Source of the DNA: Coemansia sp. RSA 1804
Taxonomy: Eukaryota > Kickxellomycota > Kickxellomycetes > Kickxellales > Kickxellaceae
Direction of reading: 5' to 3'
Length of the DNA: 19,047 nt
Assembly: GCA_027578815.1 (NCBI GenBank)
Contig: JANBTH010000369.1
Span: forward strand, 1-19,047
In this document: in pieces, positions 1-8,970 of the stretch
Numbering within the stretch: position 1 is the stretch's first letter
Layout of the letters: each line of letters opens with the position of its first letter
Notes under the pieces: generated by a model
The model's input: only the letters and a program-made list of their open reading frames with translations
The model's database searches: none
Told to the model about the DNA's origin: nothing
Made by a program: the position numbers and the translations under genes

Positions 1-67
1 CATATGAGCAGGATACAGCGGCTTTTGAAATATTGAATGAGTTCTTAAGGTCCATGGCAGAATCAGA

Positions 68-337
68 TCACAGCATAAAATCAGCATAGAAAAACATCAA
101 GGGCTTTAAATAGAAAAAGCCTTGTGACGTAATCATGTCAATCACATCTGTTTCCGTAATTTTTATGGACTTGTTTTTCTTTGAGTGTTTCACCCACCAG
201 TAATGTTTGCTTGGCCAAGACGGAAAAGTAATGGAAAAATGGGATGCAATTTCCCACTCTTTTTTCACTTTTTCTGGGTTTTTATTTTTATCTGCACCCC
301 CCAAAAAAGCCAGATTTAAAAGGAAAAAAACAAGCAT
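68..337 (-). CDS. Unassigned small reading frame, possibly one exon of a hypothetical gene
   Basis: This is an 89-codon frame with a protein-like middle (EWEIASHFSITFPSWPSKHY, then WWVKHSKKNK and ITETDVIDMITSQG) and no family I recognise. The first residues (MLVFFLLNLAFLGGA) are hydrophobic and could be a short signal-like segment. However, a splice-acceptor-like ggggtgcag lies just before DKNKNPEK on the minus strand, so that part may be intron and the coding exon may start near position 290. After the stop at 68-70 the same frame stays open to the window edge (SAMDLKNSFNISKAAVSCSY), so the gene could continue past an unseen intron or the stop could mark decay. Composition is AT-rich, unlike the neighbouring transporter. 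A random open frame is not excluded. Confidence 0.25.
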   Translation of the reverse strand: MLVFFLLNLAFLGGADKNKNPEKVKKEWEIASHFSITFPSWPSKHYWWVKHSKKNKSIKITETDVIDMITSQGFFYLKPLMFFYADFML

Positions 338-624
338 GTGGTGTGGAGAGGCAAAAGTGTATGGTGGGTGGGACAGGGAAATATAATAACAGCCGTGTCA
401 TTTTTCTCTTCTGCTCTTTATTCCAATTGCTCGTATTAATAAGAATTCAAGACATTTCGTGTTTTTATTATTCCTAATTCATTCTTCATACAGGGCAAAA
501 AAAAAAACAACGTTTGCCAACAAAAAAATTAAAAGTAATTTGCATGTGCCGCCCCCTGGGGTAAAGAAAAGGAAAGTAATAGGGGGAACGGCGTGGAAAT
601 AGCAGCGACCTGTACATCTATCTA
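338..624. promoter_or_regulatory. Upstream region of the amino acid transporter
   Basis: This AT-rich spacer leads into the transporter start. A CCCCCTGGGG block (about 551-560) and an AGGGGG block (about 579-584) resemble the CCCCT/AGGGG stress-response element of fungal promoters, but matches this short are weak evidence. No convincing TATA box or gene was found. Confidence 0.3.
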
Positions 625-2073
625 ATGGCAGCAGCAGGCGCGGATAGGACACGAGAAGAGTCGGAGGACTCGGCGGAGCTGACGTTTGAGCTGGGCGGAA
701 ACGGCAGAGACAGCGGAACAAGCGTCGGCGAGCGGCGAGGGTCGCCAGCGGAATACCAGCCGATGCAGATGCAGATTCAGCCAGAAAATAGCGGCGATAA
801 CGACAGCGGCAGCGGCGGTGTGCAGGTATACAGCAGCGGCAAGGGCGCATCGATGCTGTCGAGTCTATTCAACCTGACAAACGCGATAATCGGCGCTGGC
901 GTGATCGGACTTCCGTACGCGATGCGCAATGCAGGGCTTTTGGCAGGCGTTATACTGATAGCGGGCGTCGCGCTGCTGGTTGACTGGACGCTGCGGATGC
1001 TGGCGCTCAATGCCAAACTGTCTGGGCGGCAGACGTACCAGGGATTGGTGGAGCACTGCTTTGGGCGCTGGGGTTTGCTTTCCAGCTCCCTGTTCCAGGG
1101 CATGATGGCTGGCGGCGGAATGGCTTCGTTTGTCGTCATTGTTGGCGACACTTTGCCGCACGTATTGAGTGCGCTGCTGCCGACTGTTGCTGCCACGCCG
1201 TTTGGGCGCGTGGTGTTTTCGCGCCGTTTCGTGGTTGCCTTCTTTGTCGTGTGTCTGGCGTATCCGTTGTCGCTGTACCGCGATATCGGCAAGCTTGGCA
1301 AGACCAGCGCGTTTGCGGTTGTTGCGATGGGCTCGATCATCGTGGCGGTGATTGTCGAGGCGCCGCGGATTGACTCTTCCCTGCGCGCTGACCCGGATAC
1401 GCCCGTGGCGCTTTTCAGCTCTGGCGTGTTCCAGGCGCTGGGCGTCATCACGTTTGCCTTTGTGTGCCACCACAACAGCTTCATGATCTACGGCTCGTTG
1501 CGCAAACCTACGCTTAACAGGTACTTTGACGTGGTTCATTTTGCCACCGCCATTGCCACTGTTGCCAGTCTGGTGATGGCCGCTTTCGGCTATCTCAGCT
1601 TCCGCGACAAGGCGCAAGGCAACGTGCTCAACAACTTTGCGCAGGACAACTTTCTGATCAACATTGCGCGCTTTCTGTTTGCGCTCAACATGATCACCAC
1701 ATTTCCGATGGAGACGCTGGTTGCGCGCGAGGTCATTGACTTGCTTGTATTCCGCAACCGTCCGTTCTCTATGGCGCGCCATGTGGCTATTACTACCGTG
1801 CTGTGCGGCGCTGCGCTGATTATTGGTGAGACTGTGTGTAATCTGGGTGTGCTTTTGGAGCTTACTGGCGGAATGTCTGCCTCATTTCTGGCTTTCATCC
1901 TGCCGCCTGCCTGCTTTATTCGTCTGTCGTCATCGTCGACCTCAGCCTTCTCCCTACGCATGCTTCCGTACTGGCTGTGCATTGTTTTTGGAGTTGTGGT
2001 GATGATAATGAGCACTGTACTAAGCATTCATCACGCTGCTACCGTGCAGGATCCGGCGGGCAGTTGCTGGTAG
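625..2073 (+). CDS. Amino acid transporter of the AAAP family (AVT5/6/7, SLC38-like)
   Basis: This 482-residue membrane protein is expected to move neutral amino acids across the vacuolar or plasma membrane by coupling to H+ or Na+. Residues 1-72 are a hydrophilic, acidic cytosolic tail. Transmembrane segment 1 carries the family signature SLFNLTNAIIGAGVIGLPYA (80-99), and about ten further hydrophobic segments follow. Other family marks are GVITFAFVCHHNSF (273-286) and FPMETLVARE (360-369), both typical of SLC38/AVT proteins. The length matches fungal members and there is no intron. The ATG at 625 is the first in frame and gives the usual short N-tail. The family is confident, but substrate and membrane (AVT6/7-like export versus SLC38-like uptake) cannot be told from sequence. 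Codon use is strongly GC-ending, which leaves long spurious frames open on the opposite strand. Confidence 0.92.
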   Translation: MAAAGADRTREESEDSAELTFELGGNGRDSGTSVGERRGSPAEYQPMQMQIQPENSGDNDSGSGGVQVYSSGKGASMLSSLFNLTNAIIGAGVIGLPYAMRNAGLLAGVILIAGVALLVDWTLRMLALNAKLSGRQTYQGLVEHCFGRWGLLSSSLFQGMMAGGGMASFVVIVGDTLPHVLSALLPTVAATPFGRVVFSRRFVVAFFVVCLAYPLSLYRDIGKLGKTSAFAVVAMGSIIVAVIVEAPRIDSSLRADPDTPVALFSSGVFQALGVITFAFVCHHNSFMIYGSLRKPTLNRYFDVVHFATAIATVASLVMAAFGYLSFRDKAQGNVLNNFAQDNFLINIARFLFALNMITTFPMETLVAREVIDLLVFRNRPFSMARHVAITTVLCGAALIIGETVCNLGVLLELTGGMSASFLAFILPPACFIRLSSSSTSAFSLRMLPYWLCIVFGVVVMIMSTVLSIHHAATVQDPAGSCW

Positions 2074-2168
2074 ATTGTTTGTGATTAATAGATGAAACAA
2101 CAGCAGTTTAGGAGAAAAGTATCAAGCTAGTTAGCTTTGCAGCTAAGAAGACATTCAGTAACCCACTT

Positions 2169-2843
2169 GTAAACATCCTTGGTAAACGGTAATAATCACC
2201 ACTGTAGGGATTCATTCAAGGGGAGGGGGTTTCCCAAGTTCTTACATAAGGTTGTTTGTTTTCGAAGAGTTCATTGTTTTAATAAAGACGCAAAGCTAAA
2301 TGTGGATTTGGAAAAATTAAAGTCAAATTTCAACATCTCGCTAGCCAAAGGGCCAATCTAGTGATTAAAAATGTAAATTAGATCAGACGTGAAAATGGTG
2401 GTAAAAAATAATAGAGCGGTGATTGGCCCTTGCCTTTTAATGTAAACAATAAAAAAGGCAAGGAAAACAAGTAAACGTTGGCCCTTGTCGCTCTTGTCTT
2501 TCTTGCCCCCTTTCTTCCGCACTCCCTCCACTGCATGCCATCCGTCCAATTACCGTTCACTTTGCTTCTAACAGTAAACAAGAGAAAAAAGTAAACTCAC
2601 TTTCCACAGTTTCATGATTTGGGGTTTATTTTTCTTTTCTTTTCTTTTTTCTTCTCCTCTATTCTTGTTTAGCGTTTGTTCTGTTTTATTCTACTTTATA
2701 CTAATAAGCTATTTTGTGTTGTTTGTTTTTTTTTAATTCACTCTTTTGATTCACCAACTACATACGAGAAATACTAGTACACATTTGCTATCTACGTGCT
2801 GTCATATCGGACAAAGCAAAGCAAAGAAAAATCAAAGTAAACG
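2169..2843 (+). promoter_or_regulatory. Cluster of seven GTAAAC (forkhead-type) motifs upstream of kinesin-5
   Basis: GTAAAC occurs at 2169, 2182, 2442, 2471, 2574, 2591 and 2837, all on the plus strand. The copies at 2442 and 2574 extend to GTAAACAA, the core forkhead-factor site known from yeast Fkh1/2 and animal FOX proteins. Forkhead factors drive G2/M genes in yeasts, and kinesin-5 is a mitotic protein, so a cell-cycle role is plausible. The first two copies lie within about 110 nt of the transporter stop and may belong to its 3' UTR. The last lies 13 bp before the kinesin ATG, possibly inside the leader. Binding is inference. Confidence 0.5.
2348..2487. repeat. Three copies of AAGGGCCAA/TTGGCCCTT in the kinesin-5 upstream region
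   Basis: AAGGGCCAATC starts at 2348. Its exact reverse complement GATTGGCCCTT ends at 2431, and a third copy TTGGCCCTTG lies at 2478-2487, directly after a GTAAACG. The first two copies include a CCAAT box in opposite orientations. The spacing (about 65 and 47 bp between copies) is too wide for a simple hairpin and suits repeated factor sites better. Confidence 0.45.
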
Positions 2844-2849
2844 GCTGCA

Positions 2850-5800
2850 ATGTCCAAGGCTAGCGGCAGACTCAGCATCCTTGACAAGGAAAAGGACACC
2901 AACATCCAGGTGGTGGTCCGGTGCAGGCAAGTAACACTAGGGCTAATTCGATATCACTGAGTGCGCATGGAAGAACGGCAGAGCGAGAATGGCTGAGAGT
3001 CGGATGCAGACATACTTTGACATTTTTTCTCTTCTCTGCACACTCCCTGCAAAGATTTCCAATTTACTAACATATATCAACATATTACAAGCTTGTAGAG
3101 ATGCACCGGTGCGCCAGGGCCGCACAAACACATCGGTGGTTGTGCCACCGATGTACGGACAGGATGTAAAGATCGATGGACCGCCTTCGGTTGCCCGCAC
3201 ATACCACTTTGACGGGGTGTTTGGGCCAAAGGCAACACAGGAGAACGTGTACGAAAAGATAGTAAGCCCTATTCTGGGCGAGGTGATGCAGGGCTACAAT
3301 TGCACGATCTTTGCGTATGGGCAGACTGGCACTGGCAAGACATACACAATGGAGGGCGATCTGGACACTGTGGGTGCTGGGCGCCATCACCCATCGTCGG
3401 GCGATACTCCGCAGGTGTCGCGTATTCCAACACCAGCCTCGTCATCGTCAGCCACCTCCTCGCCGCCTCGCACTACGCTTGGCAGCAACGGAAATAACAG
3501 TAGCTTGGGAACAGATCTGCTGAGCAGCTCCAGAATATCATCGCGTGCCGGCATCATTCCACGCACGCTGTCCAACATGTTCTATGCGCTGGAGAAGAAC
3601 TCTGCCGAGTACTATGTGCGCGTGTCGTATCTCGAGCTGTACAACGAAGAGCTTCGCGACCTACTGGCCGGGGTTGACATCACCGGCAGCGATGGCCCCA
3701 AATTCAACTACGACATTCCGACAGGGCATCTCAAGGTATACGAGTCCGGAACAGACAAGGGCGTGGTGATCCAGGGGCTCGAGGAGCGGATAGTCAGTAA
3801 CGCACGCGATGCGATTGCGCTGATGCAGGCGGGTGCGATGCGCCGCAAGGTGGCGGCCACCAAGTGCAACGACTCGAGCTCCCGCTCCCATGCGATCTTC
3901 ACAATCACCGTATTTGTGCGCGAGAGAGCAGTCACGGTGGAGGGCGAGGATATTGTCAAGCTCGGGAAGCTCAATCTTGTGGATCTTGCAGGCAGCGAGA
4001 ACATTGGGCGCAGCGGCGCGCAGGGCGTCAGGGCACAGGAGGCCGGCAACATCAACAAGTCGCTGCTTGTGCTGGGCCGCGTTATCAATGCGCTGGTTGA
4101 GCGCAACAGCTACGTGCCGTACCGCGACAGCAAGCTGACATACATTCTCAAGGACTCGCTGGGCGGACGCACACGCACATGCATGGTGGCCACAATGAGC
4201 ACAGCGCCAGACAACATCGAGGAGACAATCAAGACGCTGCAGTATGCGTCGCAGGCAAAGGGGATACGCAACCGCCCGGTGGCAAACAAGAAGGTGTCAA
4301 AGTCGGAGATTGTCCACGATATGCAGCTCCAGATCGAGCAGCTGCGCAAGGACTTGGATGCGGCGCGCGATGGAGCCGGCTTTTTCATTACGCGCGACAC
4401 ATACGACGAGCTGACGGCTGGCGCAAAGGCCTCCAGGGACGTTGTTGACGAGTGGAAGCAGCGCGTAGCGCTCTGGGAGGAGGAGATGGTGCGCATCAAC
4501 CAGCGGTGCGCGGATCTAGCGCAAGCCAACAGCGCGCTCGAGAACAAGTGCGAGGGCTCTGAGGCAAATGCGCGCGCAGCTGCTGCGGAGGCCGAGCGGC
4601 TTCAATTAGAGCTGCGTCAGAGCCACGTCTTGGCAAACGCACACGCCCTGCATGAGCGCCGGCTGGACGGGACGGCTGCTCAGCTGCGTCAGACGCTGAC
4701 GGACGCAGCGGCGGATGTCCGCGGCTGGCAGAGCAAGGTCGATCGCATGACCGAGCGCGAGCGTCTCAATCTGGCGGCCGTCGCGGATATCGGCCGTGCG
4801 GTTGCTTCTGAATCAGCCAGGGCTGCAGCGCTGGCGGCCAAGTATGACAGCAGCGTTGCCGCTCACGCAGACGCGCTGGCTGCCTCGTTGGAGGAGCGCG
4901 TGGGAGACCAGTTTGGAACCGCGGTCCAGCAGCACGTGGCCAGCCACGCACAGACACTTCGAGCCGAGGTGGGAGACCTGGTGGCGGCTGCGTCGTCTGG
5001 GTCGGCCGAGTCGTCGGAGTCCGCCAAGCGAGCCGCCGCCGCAGTCGATGCGTTGCTGCGCGAGTTCGAGGTGTCTGCGCGCCAGACCCTGGCGCCTGCG
5101 TGTGCTGAGGCTTGCACACAGCTGGCTCAGAGCGTTGCACGGATATCGGCGCAGCAGCGCGAGGCGGCTGCGCAGAGCGTGGCGCTGATTAACGCTTCTG
5201 TGGCAACGGCAGTTGGCGCCGCAAAGGAGACGCTGGCGACATCGGGCGACTGCGTCCGAGACGTGGTTGCGTGGATGGAGCGCGAGATGCGTGCGCAGGT
5301 GGCCAGAGCGACAGCGTATGAGACGAAGATAGCGGAGCAAGTGGAAGGTGCGGCGCGGGAGGCGCGAGCTTTGGACGACCAGCTGGTTGCGCTGGTTGCG
5401 CGGAGCGTGGAAGAACGCCGCAAGCACGAGGCTGCTGTGTTTGGCCGCGTTGTGCAGGAGGCTGGCGAGCAAGCGGCAGCCCAGCGCGCGCTCTGTGCGG
5501 AAGCAGAGCGCCAGGTTGTTGGAATACTGCGCGAGACCGCCGATGCGTCGTCTGAGTCGCTTACTGCTATGCTTACCGGTGCATCGGAAGCAATTACTGC
5601 TCATCTGCACTCGTCAGAGACTAATGCCGAACAGTCGGCTGCTGCTGCTGACCATGCTGTCGGTAATCACTCAGAGACTGTATCAAATGCTGTAGAATCG
5701 TTCATGCAGGGCCCTGTGCGCGTATTAGGCGAATCAGCTCACGCGACGCTTTCACAGACCGTCAAAGAGATTGGCAGCGTAGCGATGCAGACGAATGAGC

Positions 5801-6525
5801 AGCTATCTAACGGTGCCAGTCGTATTGTCGGATGCGCAGCTGGAATGCAGGGCTCAGTGGATGACGCTCTGCTGACTCTGCGCCAGACTCGCGAGCACGT
5901 GGCTAAATCCTCTCTTGCGCACGGACAGCAGCGTGCGGAGATGTCGGCGCGAGTAGGCGCTTCCGTTAGCGCTATCTCTGAAGCCGCCGAACGCGAGGCC
6001 AGCAGCGGCGTCTGTGCGTCAGCATCCGGCGGATCGACGCCGCCGCGCAAGCGCTCGTACTTTGAGAAGCCTGGCGGCTGGAGCGTCACCCGTGCGCACG
6101 GCTACATTCTTGCGAAGCTGGCCGACTCTCCCGCGCTGCTGGACGATTGCGATCTCGAGTGGACCGGCGAGCCTGCCGCTGATCACCGCACCCGCGATCT
6201 GCCGCTGATCAGCCCGGCTGCAACAGCTGCCGCCAGCCCAGCGGATGACGATGGCCAGGCGATGGTTGTTGAGCCGCCGACGCCGCGGCTGCTTAAGCGC
6301 TCATCCGACTGCGCGGGTCCCGCATCGGTCGAAGCTGGCGAGCGGCCGGCGCAGCGTCCGTGCACCAGAACAGACTCCGATCCCAATGTTTCTTCGGCCC
6401 ACGCTGAACTTCCTATTCTTGACGGCGCCGAATCCGCAATTCCGGTTCCTCCCTCGCTTTCTGCTAACGGCGCCGCATCGCGCCTGCCGGCTCCCCGCCG
6501 CTCCACGCGCCGTGCCCGCGTATAG
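2850..6525 (+). CDS. bimC: Kinesin-5 (BimC/Cut7/Eg5-type) mitotic motor, join(2850..2926,3099..6525)
   Basis: Kinesin-5 motors form homotetramers that crosslink and slide antiparallel microtubules to build the bipolar spindle. The spliced product is 1167 residues. Exon 1 supplies NIQVVVRC, the first strand of the motor. Exon 2 has the P-loop GQTGTGKT (100-107), switch I NDSSSRSH (283-290), switch II DLAGSE (321-326) and a neck linker near 409-421. A long Ala/Glu/Gln-rich region that looks coiled-coil follows. Near the C-terminus STPPRKRSYFEKPGGW (T1006) resembles the BimC box with its CDK site, and TPRLLKR is a second possible CDK site. Loop 5, between MEGD and AGIIPR (about 114-174), is an enlarged Ser/Pro/Thr-rich insert. 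The frame from a later ATG at 2989 would lose the first motor strand and translate intron sequence, so I place the start at 2850. The length suits fungal kinesin-5 (BimC and Cut7 are about 1.1-1.2 thousand residues). Confidence 0.95.
2927..3098 (+). other. Kinesin-5 intron 1 with a GC-AG boundary
   Basis: The 172-nt intron has donor CAG|GCAAGT at 2927, branch site TACTAAC at 3065-3071 and acceptor TTGTAG ending at 3098. Joining 2926 to 3099 restores codon AGA and the reading NIQVVVRCRDAPVRQGRT. The distance from RCR to the next conserved VVV then matches other fungal kinesin-5 proteins as I recall them. The nearby GT at 2931 cannot be joined in frame to the same acceptor, and no acceptor nearby fits its phase. 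Confidence 0.8.
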
Positions 6526-6844
6526 CATTCATTCTATGCACTTGCCAGATCTGGCGGCTTCTTCCAATTGTATAGTCTTTTAACGCTCTCTTTCTCCTTT
6601 TTTCTTCTCTCCATTTAATTATTAAATCTTTCTATCTTTCTTTTACGCAACCCTGTATTGTTCTTGTTGTGGCGCATGTCATTGTTGCCATTTCCATGTT
6701 TTCATGCTTCCTGCCTTTATCACGCTCTGATACATCATGCTACTTTTTTGTTCTCAGCTCTACTGTTCCTCGTTTCCGCTTAACATAGACACACACATCT
6801 GAAAAACGGGGTATACTATTTATATTAACAAGACCAAGCGGACG
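6526..6844. other. Spacer between kinesin-5 and the acyltransferase
   Basis: This T/C-rich spacer without a gene carries the kinesin 3' UTR and the next promoter. ATTATTAAATC near 6618 is a weak candidate polyadenylation region. A TATA-like TATTTATATTAA (about 6817-6828) is unusually close to the ATG at 6845, so it may not be the functional TATA box. Confidence 0.5.
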
Positions 6845-8275
6845 ATGACAGTCAAGTCAACACCAACCAAGCAGGAGATGGAGCTGGAGCTACTTCCGTT
6901 TGAAAAGTTCTTCCGCGCATACGTCGGGTTCTTCTGGTTCTACAAGACAGCACCAGCGGCAACGGCCGAGGAGATGCGGGATGCGCTGCAGCGCGGCGTA
7001 GACGCTACCACCGCGGCCACACCGGTGCTTGCAGGGGTGCTGAGAGAAGAGAGAAACGAAGACAGAGACCGCGTCTACGTAGGCTACAACGAAAAAAGTA
7101 GTAATGATAGCGATGGATTGGCTGGCGTGCGTGTGGATCTGGGCTGCTGCACCGACACCTCGTACGCCGATATCAGTGCCAGCGGTTTCGACCAGAACGC
7201 ACTGAGGGAGCAGTTGTTTGTGGACCAGACACTAAGGCTGGCGGAAATGCCCGGCATCGATGGCGTACCCGTACTGCGCGTCATGTTGCGCTGGCTGAGC
7301 GATGGCGGCTGCGTTGTTGGCGTGCTCTGCCACCATGTGCTGGCGGATGCTGCGGCAACCTTTTATGTGGCGCAGACCATTGCCTACCACTCATCTTCTC
7401 TCCCTTCTTCTCCCGACAGTAGCAGACTTCTGCCTCTGGAACCCAGCCGCAAAAATCTCAGCCGCATTCTGGCTGCCCATCCACCAAAGCCAATCCCAGC
7501 CGTGCAGCAGGTGCGCAGCATCTTTGGATCCCAGTCGCAGCAACCAGGAGCCCGGAACCCGGTTCTGGTGCTTGATCCCGCAGTATCGGCAGAACCAATG
7601 CGACGGTACCAGGCCCGGGTCACGGCACAGAGCATTGGACAGCTAAAGGGGCTAGCGATAGCAGACAGCCAGTGCGTGAGCTGCTCGTCCAACGCGCTGG
7701 TTATGGCGCTGATGTGGCGAGCATGGACCCGGATGCTCCAAGCCAGGGGCTCGCGGTCTCCCCACGCGTATCTCGGCTGGCCGGTTGATCTGCGACGCAA
7801 AGTGGAGCAAGCAAATACCACGGATCCACATTACTATCTGGGAAACCTGTTTCTCCCATGCCTGGCCCACGCATCCACAGGATTCGTGCTCACCGAGTCG
7901 CTGCCTGCCGTGGCAGCCTTTGTGGCAGGCGTGACGGAGACGGCGTCGGTTGGCCAGCTGCGTGCGTTCCAGGACTCAGTGGCTGCCGGCGAGGCCGACG
8001 TCAGGGCGATGCTGGAGCAGACATCCGATGCGCCTTCGCTCTCGTTCTCCAACATGACACGACTGGGACTGTACGACAAAGCCATGTCGTTTGCAACATC
8101 TGATATTGCTGCTGCTGATTCGGTGCAGATGCTGGCTATTGATGCGCCGGCCATGATGTTTGCCATCGCCGATGGCGCCGGCGGGATGCTGGTCAGCGTC
8201 GTGCTGCCTGGATCCGTGGCCGACGCATTTGCTGCTGATCCTGAGTTTTTGCAGTTCGCGAGCTTTGTCTACTGA
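6845..8275 (+). CDS. BAHD-like acyltransferase (transferase family, HXXXD motif)
   Basis: This 476-residue single-exon protein has the architecture of the BAHD/transferase family (Pfam Transferase, PF02458), which moves acyl groups from acyl-CoA to alcohols or amines. The catalytic HXXXD motif is HVLAD (H164-D168) in CHHVLADAAATF, preceded by the expected hydrophobic strand (GGCVVGVL). The length is typical and the N-terminal PFEKFFRAYVGFFWFY is where members usually have a start of the LxxxD type. The second family motif, DFGWG, is replaced: SNMTRLGLYDKAMSFA (about 402-417) aligns with the usual SNW...YxxDFGWG, giving AMSFA. That motif is structural rather than catalytic, so activity may remain. 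There is no signal peptide and a cytosolic location is likely. Substrate is unknown, and no biosynthetic cluster partners are adjacent. The ATG at 6845 is the first in frame. Confidence 0.85.
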   Translation: MTVKSTPTKQEMELELLPFEKFFRAYVGFFWFYKTAPAATAEEMRDALQRGVDATTAATPVLAGVLREERNEDRDRVYVGYNEKSSNDSDGLAGVRVDLGCCTDTSYADISASGFDQNALREQLFVDQTLRLAEMPGIDGVPVLRVMLRWLSDGGCVVGVLCHHVLADAAATFYVAQTIAYHSSSLPSSPDSSRLLPLEPSRKNLSRILAAHPPKPIPAVQQVRSIFGSQSQQPGARNPVLVLDPAVSAEPMRRYQARVTAQSIGQLKGLAIADSQCVSCSSNALVMALMWRAWTRMLQARGSRSPHAYLGWPVDLRRKVEQANTTDPHYYLGNLFLPCLAHASTGFVLTESLPAVAAFVAGVTETASVGQLRAFQDSVAAGEADVRAMLEQTSDAPSLSFSNMTRLGLYDKAMSFATSDIAAADSVQMLAIDAPAMMFAIADGAGGMLVSVVLPGSVADAFAADPEFLQFASFVY

Positions 8276-8970
8276 TTAACTCCCTTTTATTGCTGTTTTT
8301 TTGTTGCTGTTGTTGTTGGGTTTCCAGAATTTTAATTTCAAAATCCAGAGCCCCAACTATTTTTTGATGCCTTGGGAATGAAAAAGCTGGTAAAGAACAC
8401 CAACGAGCGTCCAGCAAGCGAACTTTGGTCAAGACAGATGCCAGGGAGTGTGGAGCATCTATTGTTAGCCAAAGCATGATGACTGCGTTTCAACGCCTTT
8501 CGATATCTGGTGTGTTCTGTATTTTCTTATTCAGAGTGTATTACGTGCTTATGTTTTTTTTTAAAAAAAAATTAATCTTTAGTAATTCATTGAGTCAACA
8601 CCTTCGTAATTCCTTTGTCACACTGACGCTACAATTACGCATTATCACATCCGTTGGGACGTTAGGATACCCCCATTCCCTTCCAATTATCGTCATGATT
8701 TTCCAGGTATCTTATTATGAAAGCCAAATTTAACATTTCTACGTATACAAATAATAAAGACTACAAGCACAAATAACATAAAAAAACCTTTGTGTGGCAA
8801 TCAAAATTTGTAATGTGGTATATAAACCTTCCAAAAATCTTTCCTGTCTAAGCAAGGCAGTCGTTGTTTATCCATCAATTCTTTCTCCACTACTTTATTC
8901 ACTACAACAGCCAATAACAATACCTTTCAACACATTTTATTTTTTCAAACAGAACAGTTGAAATAGCAAT
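8276..8970. other. Spacer between acyltransferase and small hypothetical gene
   Basis: I see no gene here. There is a T/A palindrome (T run followed by A run, about 8551-8570), an AATAAA near 8752, and the TATA box listed separately. The short open frames start at non-ATG codons and read as low-complexity hydrophobic sequence. Confidence 0.5.
8819..8826 (+). promoter_or_regulatory. TATA box before the small hypothetical gene
   Basis: TATATAAA lies 145 bp before the ATG at 8971. It is followed by a C/T-rich stretch and then a CA-rich leader (CTACAACAGCCAATAACAAT) of the kind seen in fungal 5' UTRs, so a promoter is likely even if the gene behind it is damaged. Confidence 0.5.

Larger units (their letters stand above)
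2074..2849. other. Spacer between transporter and kinesin-5 (3' UTR plus kinesin promoter)
   Basis: No coding region is supported here. An AATAAA at 2281-2286, about 210 nt past the transporter stop, could serve polyadenylation. The rest contains the repeated GTAAAC and AAGGGCCAA motifs described separately. Long T/C-rich tracts (about 2600-2745) lie ahead of the kinesin start and probably mark the core promoter and 5' UTR. Confidence 0.6.

Noticed and set aside
865..1782. Long minus-strand open frame (305 codons) opposite the transporter
   Set aside because: It is antisense to a clear AAAP transporter, low-complexity in Arg/His/Gln and shows no family features. GC-ending codons on the real strand keep the other strand open.
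2179..2361. Short frames in the kinesin-5 upstream spacer
   Set aside because: They use a non-ATG start, lack protein-like composition and overlap the repeated regulatory-looking motifs.
4813..5610. 265-codon minus-strand frame opposite the kinesin-5 tail
   Set aside because: It is Arg/Leu/Cys-rich antisense of an Ala-rich coiled-coil region and has no domain.
8425..8733. 102-codon plus frame after the acyltransferase
   Set aside because: It begins at TTG, runs through poly-T/poly-A sequence and gives low-complexity hydrophobic translation.
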